Shown here one piece after another: positions 43,101-48,520 of a stretch of DNA of 48,520 nucleotides; position 1 is the stretch's first letter; the number at the start of each line of letters is the position of its first letter. The stretch comes from JACJYC01 sp964558465 (GTDB taxonomy: Bacteria > Bacteroidota > Bacteroidia > Chitinophagales > Saprospiraceae). The translations under genes were made by a program, and so were the position numbers. The stretch lies in the NCBI GenBank assembly GCA_964558465.1, contig CAZLEF010000053.1, positions 1 through 48,520 of the forward strand, read 5' to 3'. The notes under the pieces were generated by a model. That model was given only the letters and a program-made list of their open reading frames with translations, was not told the origin of the DNA and searched no databases.

Positions 43101-44033
43101 CGGAGGCACGATGGTTATCTGGATGCAACTTCCGGTGAGTTGTCCGCAAAACTTCGGAAAGAAGCTGTCCAGATTGGTTCTGAGGCTGTCCAGGGTCCAT
43201 CCAAGCGGAAGGCTGTCGACCTGTGATTTCCGGTATGAAAGCCCGCAAACCTGGTAAGAACCGGCGGAGAACCCGCTCATATCCACCAGGCTGTCATAAC
43301 CAATGATGGTATCTGACCGGCTGAACAGGTAGGTATAATCGAATTCGGAGGTGTCGGCGGGACCGCCTGCCACAACTGGAGCAGGGTCGAAAACCAGACT
43401 GGTATCTCCCTGGCAAGTGGTCAGGTCGGGGGCCGTCAGTTCGCCTGCTTTTGCGAAGCAGCAATCTACCCCGCGGCTATCGCAAAAGACGAGCCGGATA
43501 AACAAAAATGCGCCGCTGTAACCCGAGGGGTTGTTGCGCACCCGGACACGCCAGGTCCCGTTGACCGTTCCGGTGTTAAAGTCTTCGAGGTTGCCCAGGT
43601 AGGGATAGTAGCTCCCTGTATAAATGCCCCCGGATACAAAGTTATTGGGTTGGTTATTGTTCCAATGCGCCGGATGACCGGGATCGGGGACGGCCGTTTC
43701 ACCGGCAGGCACAAAGGAGATATTCCAACCTGCGGCAAAGGTAAAGGCAAACTGGTCGTCGGTATTGGGGCCGATCAGTTGCACCGTTTGGCCGGCAGGT
43801 GAGATGAGCCAAACCTCAAGGTTCTCGGAAAGCTGGTGGAGAAATTTTAACTCCACCTCACAAAGCGCCTGATCGGGCGCAGCCAGATTGTTATTAAAAA
43901 AATCCGTAATGGCGAGATCGATGAACTGTTCGGAGTTGGTCGTTACGAGTATCGTATCCGATAAACCGCAACTTTGGCCATAAGCCCAAAGAGGCAGGAA
44001 CGTGATATGCCATAGGATAACTAATTGCCGCAT
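37107..44033 (-). CDS. Giant adhesin-like protein with P-domain, Ig/PKD repeats and T9SS type-B (gliding-motility) C-terminal domain
   Basis: This is a 2308-residue protein from ATG 44033 with signal peptide MRQLVILWHITFLPLWAYGQ. Residues about 25-190 match a proprotein-convertase P-domain ('LSENLEVWLISPAGQTVQLIG', 'GTVNGTWRVRVRNNPSGYSG'). Three Cys-containing repeats of about 45 residues follow ('CEGESFSLADSTW', 'CSGDSYSAGLSTYH', 'CAGDTVYFDGVPF', each ending GCDS). Next come about 19 Ig/PKD-like repeats of 80-90 residues, each opening with an 'LTCxxxxVxLDGSxS' motif, then one SprB-like repeat and one PKD-like unit. The CHU_C/T9SS type-B domain ends the protein ('IFIPNVFSPDNRGDNDRFTIYG', 'IFERWGNMVFERKDFSPND', 'GDLVLMR'). 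Type-B domains direct T9SS export. It is a large surface or secreted protein, probably an adhesin. Confidence 0.93.
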   Translation of the reverse strand: MRQLVILWHITFLPLWAYGQSCGLSDTILVTTNSEQFIDLAITDFFNNNLAAPDQALCEVELKFLHQLSENLEVWLISPAGQTVQLIGPNTDDQFAFTFAAGWNISFVPAGETAVPDPGHPAHWNNNQPNNFVSGGIYTGSYYPYLGNLEDFNTGTVNGTWRVRVRNNPSGYSGAFLFIRLVFCDSRGVDCCFAKAGELTAPDLTTCQGDTSLVFDPAPVVAGGPADTSEFDYTYLFSRSDTIIGYDSLVDMSGFSAGSYQVCGLSYRKSQVDSLPLGWTLDSLRTNLDSFFPKFCGQLTGSCIQITIVPPPDTTLLDEAVCEGESFSLADSTWTSTGQYFVPLKNFAGCDSIVQVNLMVYPIPLTQIDTTICSGDSYSAGLSTYHTTGIYRDTMQSSTGCDSIIVSNLTVRTPITALVDTTICAGDTVYFDGVPFSATGQYTVVIPSSAGCDSTISVQLTVLDVSAAISPPNTLTCNDPEVILDGSGSAPQGLITYEWRDEGGILLGGAATLPVTIPGAYSLLVARTEGSLVCSARDTALVAGNQTAPTADAGQPDTLTCNLTQVMPGGPNTSTGPNMVYQWTTPNGHFNGPSNIIEPLVDQPGDYTLIVTDNLNGCKDTASVSIAVDTLDPIIAVGEAFIINCVTPRDTLFGQAAANGPIAFSWTGPCIVSSPDSSWVIVECMGVYTFEAVNLNNGCSAQAQITVQEDLAAPAAVIENPETLNCSRQTVQLNGNNSAPSGRIRYEWRGPGNTLVGQTAQVDVDESGIYQLTVIDTVNSCSQTTTVEVLIDTIPPQALPGENQTLNCQTAAATLGANINPPAEWSFVWVALEGQLTGPANQPLTTTDTSGYFQLIATNQTNACSDTAFVRVFADQTQPFVNAGDDQTINCGTDLITLDGSQSNLPPNAQVTWEGPCILGDPNQLVAAVNCPGVFYLNIVNPDNFCAGRDSVEIFLNPAAPFAVIPSDSTEISCADGAVLLDATLSSPGFYDWYQNGTALGINSKTLSVTEAGTYVFEVANGDRTCVDTDTVSVALNCMPLIVFTEPDSIICGREAVELTATVSPAGPQYEYIWTGPGDGCIVEGQGTPTIRASCGGDFVLTVLNPAVGLQSTQTATVPADLNIPFADAGPPDTLNCLQSQAILDGSNSATGPNLIYRWTNSITGALVGEDLMTTVTEAGTYFLEVIDTANQCSASDFVQVLQLDVPPVISFGSAVFPCDRDTFGLEAFVTPSSPFYEYSWSGPGIVSGQESSIAQVNALGTYTLIVRNTQNFCESANSVAVTDQICAPCLSLSIPDTLTCLVQSVTLQAEFCYPCVDCLIEWTTDDGQISGPTGGLSTTATEAGTYRITATDTLGFSTIVDVVVLEITGPPAVDLGPDRVLNCDSNSVRIGSLLTGLDPAWSYQWTTNGTGIIAVLPDERFADVIREGFYYLQVTNPATGCFGSDTVAVTRDTLPPVAEAGPIFSLSCTQQQVILDGSGSSLGDMTYFWTSSGNEACLAGNNTLSPIARCPATYYLTVTNLSNGCSNMDSTVVSPAPDLPPVTPFADTVLTCAVPEISLLGSTPGPSGYFYQWQAVDADGNPIPGTETNTLERIVSTPGRYQFVLTDQGSNCRNSFIVAVVADQTPPVAEAGPDATIDCTQGNLLLAGSVLPAGELYQVNWESPGGLQIDNAETLTPTIYQPGRYFLNTTNLNNGCSARDSVDIGQDINAPVISAGLDTSLTCAITQIRLSGSAQTLSGQSSVTWSSPDGGQILTGGGTLNPLVNLPGTYQLTVTDPVNNCMVIDQVVVVPNTTPPQALIEGVDTLSLDCRQDTLVLNAALSTTVSGQSPEFRWSVRGAGRLFPDLTAVAVFTDAAGDYRLIATDPGNGCRDTLLFSIPADIEIPVVEVQPALPLTCERSETRLQTTMPLPAGYQSAWLGPDNANIATGVNSVMVAAPGVYRLVVEDLENGCQNEWTLNVSIDTLAPLVRIAEPDFLDCDMPEADLDGFNSSKGFRYIYDWTTAEGRITGGQDQLIASADRPGYYTLTIRDTVNGCSSFDSVLVEALAVPVSGAIIESMPPKCGENNADGSLQVLSVAGGTGPYRYNLDGGLLQMEPGFGPLAPGSYRLGITDMNGCTWDSLVVILPTEPIEADLGPDILLHLGDSTVLTVLHTAQTLVDIIWKPDDFSPLGSPDQVQVKPLETTIYSVTVTDQNGCRAEDRIIVQVDRRPAIFIPNVFSPDNRGDNDRFTIYGGSGLVRIKTLQIFERWGNMVFERKDFSPNDPALGWDGNLDGRPLNAAVYVYYAEVEFTDGKTEVYTGDLVLMR

Positions 44034-44393
44034 TTTGCGATTGGATCGTTTTCGGGACTCCCCTCAACTGTACAGACCCTCTGAAAACGCAATTCGCTGG
44101 CCGGCCAGTATGAAAGGTGGAAATTTGCCGGAACAAAGTTAACAAAAATTGCAAACTGAGGAATTTTAACCGCCATGCCCCAAAGGGCAGGTAAACCTTT
44201 GGGACGGTCGGGGAACTGAGGAACTGAGGAATCGAGGAATCGAGGAACTGAAGCGCCAAACCACCCCAAACCACGCCCCAGCGTGGCCAAACCACCCCAA
44301 ACGCGAAGCTCAAAACAATCCCAAACGCGAAGCTCCAAACCACCCCAAACGCGAAGCTCCAAACAACCCCAAACCCCAAACCCCAAACCAAAC
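44034..44393. other. Repeat-rich intergenic region upstream of the giant adhesin
   Basis: The promoter of the leftward giant gene should be in 44034-44200. That part holds a short inverted repeat (44179-44186 with 44196-44203). From 44212 a gaggaactg/gaggaatcg-type 8-9 bp repeat runs to about 44251, followed by the 24-bp repeats listed separately. No gene was recognised; the open frames here are products of the repeats. Confidence 0.6.
44287..44373. repeat. 24-bp tandem repeats
   Basis: There are three near-identical 24-bp units (44287-44310, 44311-44334, 44335-44358), each ending in the block 'ccaaacgcgaagct', plus a partial fourth that grades into repeats of ccaaacc. There are no unique spacers between units, so this is not a CRISPR. 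Confidence 0.85.
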
Positions 44394-46232
44394 CTATTCC
44401 ACCTCCAGAACCAAGGGTGAGCGGGCCGGGATTTCCAGTTGTCCTTTCATTTCATAGGTTTTCCCGCTGATGACGTCCTTTGCCTTGGACAAGCCATCGA
44501 GCGCTTCGGCAAAACGCGCCAGATCCAGTTTTGCGGGCTGCTCGTTTTTGTTCATCACCACCATGACCTTTTGCCGGTCGTTGTACCTGAAATACACATA
44601 AACGCCGTCCTTTGGGATAAAATGCAGCAATTTGCCGGAATGGACCGCGGAAGCGTTTTTACGCCAGGCCAGCAGGTTTTTGATAAAGGTTTTGGCCACT
44701 TTTTGCTGGTCGGTAAGCCCTTCTCCGGTAAACCCGTTCACCCGGTCGCCGGCCCAGCCGCCCGGGAAATCGCTGCGGATGATTCCGTGATCCTGGGTTC
44801 CCGGGTTTTTCATCAATACTTCGGTGCCGTAATACAATTGTGGGACGCCCCGGGTAGTCAGGATATAGGTAACGGCCAGTTTGAAGAGGTCGAAATCTTC
44901 TTTGACCTGGGTGAAGATCCGGCTCATGTCGTGGTTATCCGGAAAAACGACCAGGTCGTTGGGTGCGGGATACAAAAAATCGAATGCCAGGATATCATAC
45001 AGGCTCGACCAGTCTCTGCCCGAATTCAGGGCTCTGGAAAGCCCGGTCTGCAGCGGGAAGTCCATCAGACTTTTCAGGGAGGAGGTATAGCCGTTGGGGT
45101 TCCTTTTGCCTTTTTGCCAGTAGGATACAATGGCCGGGCTTTCATGCCACTCCTCACCCACGATATTGAAACCGGGATATTCTGTCATGATGGCCCGCGT
45201 CCACCCGGCCATATAATCCATATCCGGATAAGGGTAGGTATCCATCCGGATGCCGGCCAGATCGCCGTATTCCACCCACCAGATGCTGTTTTGAGTGAGG
45301 TAGGTGGCCATTAATGCATTTTGTTGGTTCAGGTCCGGCATGGTCGGGACAAACCAGCCGTCGGAAAAGATCTTTTTATCAATTTGGGCGGCATATGGAT
45401 CCTGAATGGTGGTCTTCCGGTGATTGGTTTCCTGGTACCGCCCGGGGAAGTTGATCCAGTCGTCCGAAGGCGGGTCTTTCATCCACCAATGGTTGGAGCC
45501 GCAGTGGTTGACGATCATATCCATGATCATTTTCAAGCCTTTTGCCTTGGCTTCTTTTGACAATTGGCGGTAGGATTCGTTGGCGCCGAACCGGGGATCC
45601 ACCTTGTAAAAATCAGTGGTGGAATAACCGTGGTAGGAATAGGTTTCCATATCGTTTTCCAGCACAGGGTTGAGCCAGACAGCCGTAAAACCCATATCCG
45701 AAATATAATCAAGGTTGCGGCGGATGCCCTCGATGTCGCCACCGTGGCGACCGCCGATATTGGCCCTGTCGGGTTTTTCCTTCATGCCTGCAACAGCGTC
45801 ATTTTGGGGTTCGCCGTTGGCAAAACGGTCCGGCGTGATCAGGTACATGACATCCGTATTGTCAAACCCTTTTCTTTCGGCCGATCCCGCCTCTCTTTCC
45901 AGCAACTGGTAGGTGTGGGTTTCGGCCACCGAGGCGCCATTCAGAAACCGGATCTGGAAATTCCCCGGACGGGCCTCCGGGCCGATCAGCAGGTTGACAA
46001 ACAGGTAATTCGGATTTTGGACCTTGACGACACTTTCCACCTTCACGCCGGGGTATTCCACCTTGGGGTCGAGGTGGCTGATCCGATTGCCATAAACCAA
46101 TAACTGGAGTTTCGGATTTTTCATGCCCGCCCACCAATTGGGTGGTTCGATCCTGGATATCAGGTTGGTTGCGTTCAAATGCAGCGCTCCCAGGGTGATA
46201 GCCGCAAGAAGAAAAAATTTTACAAGCTTCAT
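44394..46232 (-). CDS. Secreted alpha-amylase family (GH13) enzyme, neopullulanase/cyclomaltodextrinase-like
   Basis: This is a 612-residue protein from ATG 46232 with a signal peptide MKLVKFFLLAAITLGALHLNA. Residues about 22-115 form an N-terminal Ig-like domain ('ISRIEPPNWWAGMKNPKLQL'), typical of cyclomaltodextrinase/neopullulanase relatives. The GH13 barrel follows, with region I 'MDMIVNHCG', the nucleophile Asp in 'GIRMDTYPY' (about 331), the acid/base Glu in 'VGEEWHES' (about 360) and the transition-state stabiliser in 'FPDNHDM' (about 434). A C-terminal beta domain ends 'PLVLEVE'. It hydrolyses alpha-1,4 glucans or cyclodextrins, probably in the periplasm, similar to SusA. No SusC/D pair is present here. 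Confidence 0.95.
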   Translation of the reverse strand: MKLVKFFLLAAITLGALHLNATNLISRIEPPNWWAGMKNPKLQLLVYGNRISHLDPKVEYPGVKVESVVKVQNPNYLFVNLLIGPEARPGNFQIRFLNGASVAETHTYQLLEREAGSAERKGFDNTDVMYLITPDRFANGEPQNDAVAGMKEKPDRANIGGRHGGDIEGIRRNLDYISDMGFTAVWLNPVLENDMETYSYHGYSTTDFYKVDPRFGANESYRQLSKEAKAKGLKMIMDMIVNHCGSNHWWMKDPPSDDWINFPGRYQETNHRKTTIQDPYAAQIDKKIFSDGWFVPTMPDLNQQNALMATYLTQNSIWWVEYGDLAGIRMDTYPYPDMDYMAGWTRAIMTEYPGFNIVGEEWHESPAIVSYWQKGKRNPNGYTSSLKSLMDFPLQTGLSRALNSGRDWSSLYDILAFDFLYPAPNDLVVFPDNHDMSRIFTQVKEDFDLFKLAVTYILTTRGVPQLYYGTEVLMKNPGTQDHGIIRSDFPGGWAGDRVNGFTGEGLTDQQKVAKTFIKNLLAWRKNASAVHSGKLLHFIPKDGVYVYFRYNDRQKVMVVMNKNEQPAKLDLARFAEALDGLSKAKDVISGKTYEMKGQLEIPARSPLVLEVE

Positions 46233-46290
46233 ATTTTGATGTTTAAATCCGTTTATGATTGTTCAAGATTGTGTATTGCGGTTCATTTTT

Positions 46291-46346
46291 GTTTATGGTG
46301 GTTAACGGCCGTCAACGATAATAAACCATTATAAACAACCATAAAC
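46291..46346 (-). terminator. Inverted repeat downstream of the 293-residue protein gene
   Basis: The arms are 46291-46303 and 46334-46346 and match in 12 of 13 positions around a 30-nt loop rich in further 'ttatgg/ccata' fragments. It lies just beyond the stop of the upstream minus-strand gene and before the amylase gene. It could be a terminator or a mobile inverted repeat. Confidence 0.45.
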
Positions 46347-46354
46347 CCATTCAA

Positions 46355-47236
46355 TCATTTCGCCTTCAATATAACCCTTCTCGCCTTTTGAGGAATGATC
46401 AGGGTCCGTTCGGAAGCCACAATGACCGAATCATTCGTTTCAAAATCGATGGATTCGTATTGGGTCGCCCACAAAAGAGAGAGACGTCGTTTGTGAAGGT
46501 TGCCTTTCAGGAAATGGTTCCCGGTCCAGCCATCCAGCCAGAAAACCGAAGCGGATGAGGTCGGGAATATACCCAGGAATCTTTTGTAGTGGTAAGCGGT
46601 CAGAGCTGCTTTTTGACCGTCCGGACTGATGGCGGCGGCAGTGACCACCCGTTTGTGAAGGTATATGCTATCGCGCAGGATAGCCGTGTAATTCCCCGGT
46701 TGGGCCGGTAAAACATAGTGTTTTGTGAAATAATTTCCTTTTTGAAGCCGGTTTTTAGAAAACAGGTGCAGGGAATCCTGATACCAGAAAAATGCTTCCA
46801 TGTCAAAATTGGCCGCATTTTCCGGCGGTGGGAAGGCAGTTTGATCGGGGTAATGGAAGGAAATGGAATCTGCCGGTTTACCGGGAAAAAGAATATAGAT
46901 CCGAAGATCCTGGCGGGTATTTAAATTATTCCCAAAATCACCGATGAAAATATTTCCGGTGTCATCGGCGGCAATATCTTCCCAATCCTTGTTTTGAAGC
47001 CCGGGCAAATCCCATTTTTTGATCAGGTTTCCTCCGGAATCCGTCAGGAAAAGGGTGGGGGAGCGGTCGCCGTCATTGTGCCACCAAAGACTGTCTTTTC
47101 CGGCGAAATAAAGACCTGAAACTTCGCGAAGTTCTTCCGGCAACCTGAACCTTTTGGGTAATTGAGGGGCCGACTGGGATAAGGCGTACATGGTCCCGGT
47201 CAAAATGAAAACACCTAACAGGAGCGGTTTCCGCAT
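46355..47236 (-). CDS. Secreted propeller-like protein of unknown function
   Basis: This is a 293-residue protein from ATG 47236 with a signal peptide MRKPLLLGVFILTGTMYALSQ. The mature part has propeller-like blades ('EVSGLYFAGKDSLWWHNDGDRS', 'KDWEDIAADDTGNIFIGDFGNN', 'VTAAAISPDGQKAALTAYHY', 'YESIDFETNDSVIVASE'), resembling esterase-like/phytase-type or SdiA-regulated propellers. It has no sorting domain and no lipobox, so it is probably periplasmic. It is 122 bp upstream of the amylase gene on the same strand; a functional link is possible but unproven. Confidence 0.82.
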   Translation of the reverse strand: MRKPLLLGVFILTGTMYALSQSAPQLPKRFRLPEELREVSGLYFAGKDSLWWHNDGDRSPTLFLTDSGGNLIKKWDLPGLQNKDWEDIAADDTGNIFIGDFGNNLNTRQDLRIYILFPGKPADSISFHYPDQTAFPPPENAANFDMEAFFWYQDSLHLFSKNRLQKGNYFTKHYVLPAQPGNYTAILRDSIYLHKRVVTAAAISPDGQKAALTAYHYKRFLGIFPTSSASVFWLDGWTGNHFLKGNLHKRRLSLLWATQYESIDFETNDSVIVASERTLIIPQKARRVILKAK

Positions 47237-47289
47237 TGAAAAAAATCCTTTTTATTTTGTCTGTATCCAACAATATCGTTAATAGTTTC

Positions 47290-47360
47290 TAGTTTCCAGT
47301 CTCCAGTCTCCCAGTCTCCAAGTCTCCCAGCCCCCAGTCTCCCAGTCCCCCAGTCCCAAA
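47290..47360. repeat. Degenerate cagtctcc-type tandem repeat
   Basis: About nine imperfect copies of a 7-8 bp unit (agtctcc, agtctccc, agtcccc) fill the gap between the DinB-like gene and the next gene. Confidence 0.8.
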
Positions 47361-47362
47361 AC

Positions 47363-47863
47363 TCATCCCTTTTTCTCCAGATCAAGCCCTGCATAATACC
47401 CTGTGTCCAGGTTCTTCAATGCCTTTGTGATATAGGTGACTTGCCCCACGTGGTAAGAAAAGTGTTCCGCAACATGGACAAGAATAGCCACGCCGGATTC
47501 CTGAAAGCCCTGAACGCTGTGAAAGGTGGTAAGGTCTTCGGGTTTCACCGTTTCCAGGGTCAGTTTGACGAGGTTTTCGATTTCATCGAGTTTTTGCAGC
47601 AGTTCCCGGGTTGAGACCGGGCCTTTTTCATTAAACTCGGTTTGCCTTTTCCGCACATCCTCCATTTTCATCAGGCCTGAGCCCAGCCACTGGCGCACAT
47701 TCCCGTGGAGATGCAGCACCAGATTGCCGACGGTATTGCTGTTCACATTAGGCCGGTACCAGATGGTGGCTTCATCCAGCATGTTCAGGCATTTTCGGAG
47801 CCGCGGTATGCTTTCCCCGACCAACCGCAGGTGGATTTCCTTTATCAGCAGTTCGAATAACAT
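47363..47863 (-). CDS. DinB/DUF1572-like four-helix protein
   Basis: This is a 166-residue protein from ATG 47863. The helical DinB-like fold is suggested by three spaced His residues that form the metal triad: His in 'NLVLHLHGNVRQW' (about 51-53) and two in 'VHVAEHFSYHVGQV' (about 130-138). The end is 'YAGLDLEKKG'. The subfamily DUF1572 has about this length. Relatives include bacillithiol transferases and thiol-dependent enzymes, so a nucleophilic cofactor-linked reaction is possible, but the substrate is unknown. It is cytoplasmic. It lies 39 bp downstream of the LptE gene on the same strand. Confidence 0.88.
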   Translation of the reverse strand: MLFELLIKEIHLRLVGESIPRLRKCLNMLDEATIWYRPNVNSNTVGNLVLHLHGNVRQWLGSGLMKMEDVRKRQTEFNEKGPVSTRELLQKLDEIENLVKLTLETVKPEDLTTFHSVQGFQESGVAILVHVAEHFSYHVGQVTYITKALKNLDTGYYAGLDLEKKG

Positions 47864-47902
47864 GTTTTTTAATGTAAAATGTAAAAATGCAAAATTTAAA
47901 GG

Positions 47903-48403
47903 CTACCAGTCCGTAAAGGCCTTATTAAAAATATCCTCCATCATCTGGTCAGAGATGACCGTGATCGCTTCATCCTGTATGGCGCTCAGGCTCTGGTTGC
48001 TGGGGAAGTCGTAAAAAAACGAAAAATTATTTTTCCAACCCTTCTTTTCGTATTTGTTGTTGATGTATTCGATGGCCGTAATGATGGTCAGCCGGTTAAT
48101 GGCGGTGCTTTCACCTGGCCTGGGGGCTTCGGACGTCACCCGGAAATCAACTACCGTCCCCTTGAATTCAATATCCGGAGCGGTGTTGGATTGTTTCAGG
48201 CGGGTTTCGGTCCGCAATTTTTCGCGTAAGGCTTCAGCCAGGTTTTGGGGCAGGGCCGGCGGCGAATTGACGGCGTTGTTTTTGAACGGGCCCACATAAT
48301 AGGAGGTTACATCCGGGTCGATGCTGATGCCTTTGAAGGAGTAACACCCGCCTGCACCCAGGATCAGCAGGGAAAAGAGAAATAGAATCCAGTTGACGCG
48401 CAT
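47903..48403 (-). CDS. lptE: LptE-type LPS assembly lipoprotein
   Basis: This is a 166-residue protein; the start is ATG 48403 (MRVNWILFLFSLLILGAGGC) rather than the upstream frame opening at 48454. The lipobox LGAGGC puts the lipidated Cys at residue 20. The rest follows the Bacteroidota LptE pattern: 'YSFKGISIDPDVTSYYVGPF', 'LPQNLAEALREKLRTETRL', 'DIEFKGTVVDFRV', a central beta sheet, and 'AIQDEAITVISDQMMEDIFNKA'. LptE plugs the LptD barrel and helps deliver lipopolysaccharide to the outer leaflet. No lptD is seen in the window. Confidence 0.92.
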   Translation of the reverse strand: MRVNWILFLFSLLILGAGGCYSFKGISIDPDVTSYYVGPFKNNAVNSPPALPQNLAEALREKLRTETRLKQSNTAPDIEFKGTVVDFRVTSEAPRPGESTAINRLTIITAIEYINNKYEKKGWKNNFSFFYDFPSNQSLSAIQDEAITVISDQMMEDIFNKAFTDW

Positions 48404-48467
48404 AGGTTTTTTTTGAGAGAAAACGCTAAGATATACAATATGGTGTCTGGTCATTGCATTGGAGCGG

Positions 48468-48520
48468 TTGATTTGTTGATTTGTTGATTTGTTGATTTGT
48501 TGATTTGTTGATTTGTTGAT
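48468..48520. repeat. 8-bp microsatellite (ttgatttg), running to the window edge
   Basis: At least 6.6 perfect copies of ttgatttg lie upstream of lptE, about 65 bp from its start codon, and continue to the end of the window. Confidence 0.9.

Noticed and set aside
44287..44373. Possible CRISPR array
   Set aside because: The 24-bp units are contiguous with no unique spacers, and no cas genes are present.
43894..44391. Minus-strand open frame of 165 codons with in-frame 8-residue repeats (FAFGVVWS type)
   Set aside because: The repeats are the translated 24-bp intergenic tandem repeat and the frame runs into the start of the giant gene in another phase. No homology-like segment exists.
1..48520. 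tRNA, rRNA, tmRNA and riboswitches
   Set aside because: I looked for cloverleaf-like and conserved rRNA segments by eye and found none. A covariance-model search would be needed to exclude small RNAs.

Overview
The window comes from a Bacteroidota genome, most likely the Saprospiria/Saprospiraceae. The reasons are several large secreted proteins with type IX secretion (T9SS) C-terminal sorting domains of both A and B type, SprB-like and PKD/Ig-like tandem repeats, a LytTR regulator paired with a beta-propeller (Reg_prop/Y_Y_Y) histidine kinase, an LptE-type lipoprotein, and almost no Shine-Dalgarno sequences. This placement rests on gene content only. No rRNA or tRNA was seen.

Layout. 1-12.2 kb (minus strand): four tightly packed genes running off the left edge, namely an outer-membrane beta-barrel-like protein, a 1575-residue beta-rich giant with an EF-hand loop, a multi-FN3 protein, and a SprB-repeat giant that is incomplete here. 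Immediately upstream on the same strand (12.4-16.3 kb) is a propeller histidine kinase and LytTR response regulator pair. 16.9-22.6 kb (plus strand, lower GC) holds a small Cys-rich secreted protein, a thermolysin-like (M4) protease with a T9SS domain, and an unknown secreted protein.

22.6-25.7 kb is a gene graveyard. It holds a fragment of homocysteine S-methyltransferase, a GlxA/AraC regulator with an internal deletion, and a multicopper oxidase remnant with a deletion and a Trp-to-TGA stop. An apparently intact small membrane protein lies among them, followed by a cluster of perfect palindromes. Next comes an AT-rich HEAT-like repeat protein with a zinc ribbon (25.7-27.5 kb), which looks acquired.

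27.6-36.1 kb carries housekeeping and accessory genes: a DUF1349/TolB-propeller protein, a YghZ-type aldo/keto reductase with a decayed second copy of its 3' end, a thioesterase cut short at an 8-bp microsatellite, a bile-acid/sodium symporter-family transporter, and an operon of dockerin/cohesin-like T9SS protein, lipoprotein and stand-alone LytTR protein. A helical cytoplasmic protein follows. 36.1-44.0 kb holds a T9SS type-A protein and a 2308-residue adhesin-like protein (P-domain, about 19 Ig/PKD-like repeats, type-B sorting domain). 44.4-48.4 kb holds a secreted GH13 amylase, a secreted propeller-like protein, a DinB-like protein and LptE.

Functionally the window is dominated by envelope and surface biology: secreted giant proteins, a protease, an amylase and the regulators that probably control them. 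The most system-like unit is the four-gene surface cluster with its adjacent two-component pair. Intergenic DNA is marked by perfect palindromes with 1-nt loops and by short tandem repeats, mostly of about 8 bp or multiples of it; at least one of these coincides with a gene truncation.
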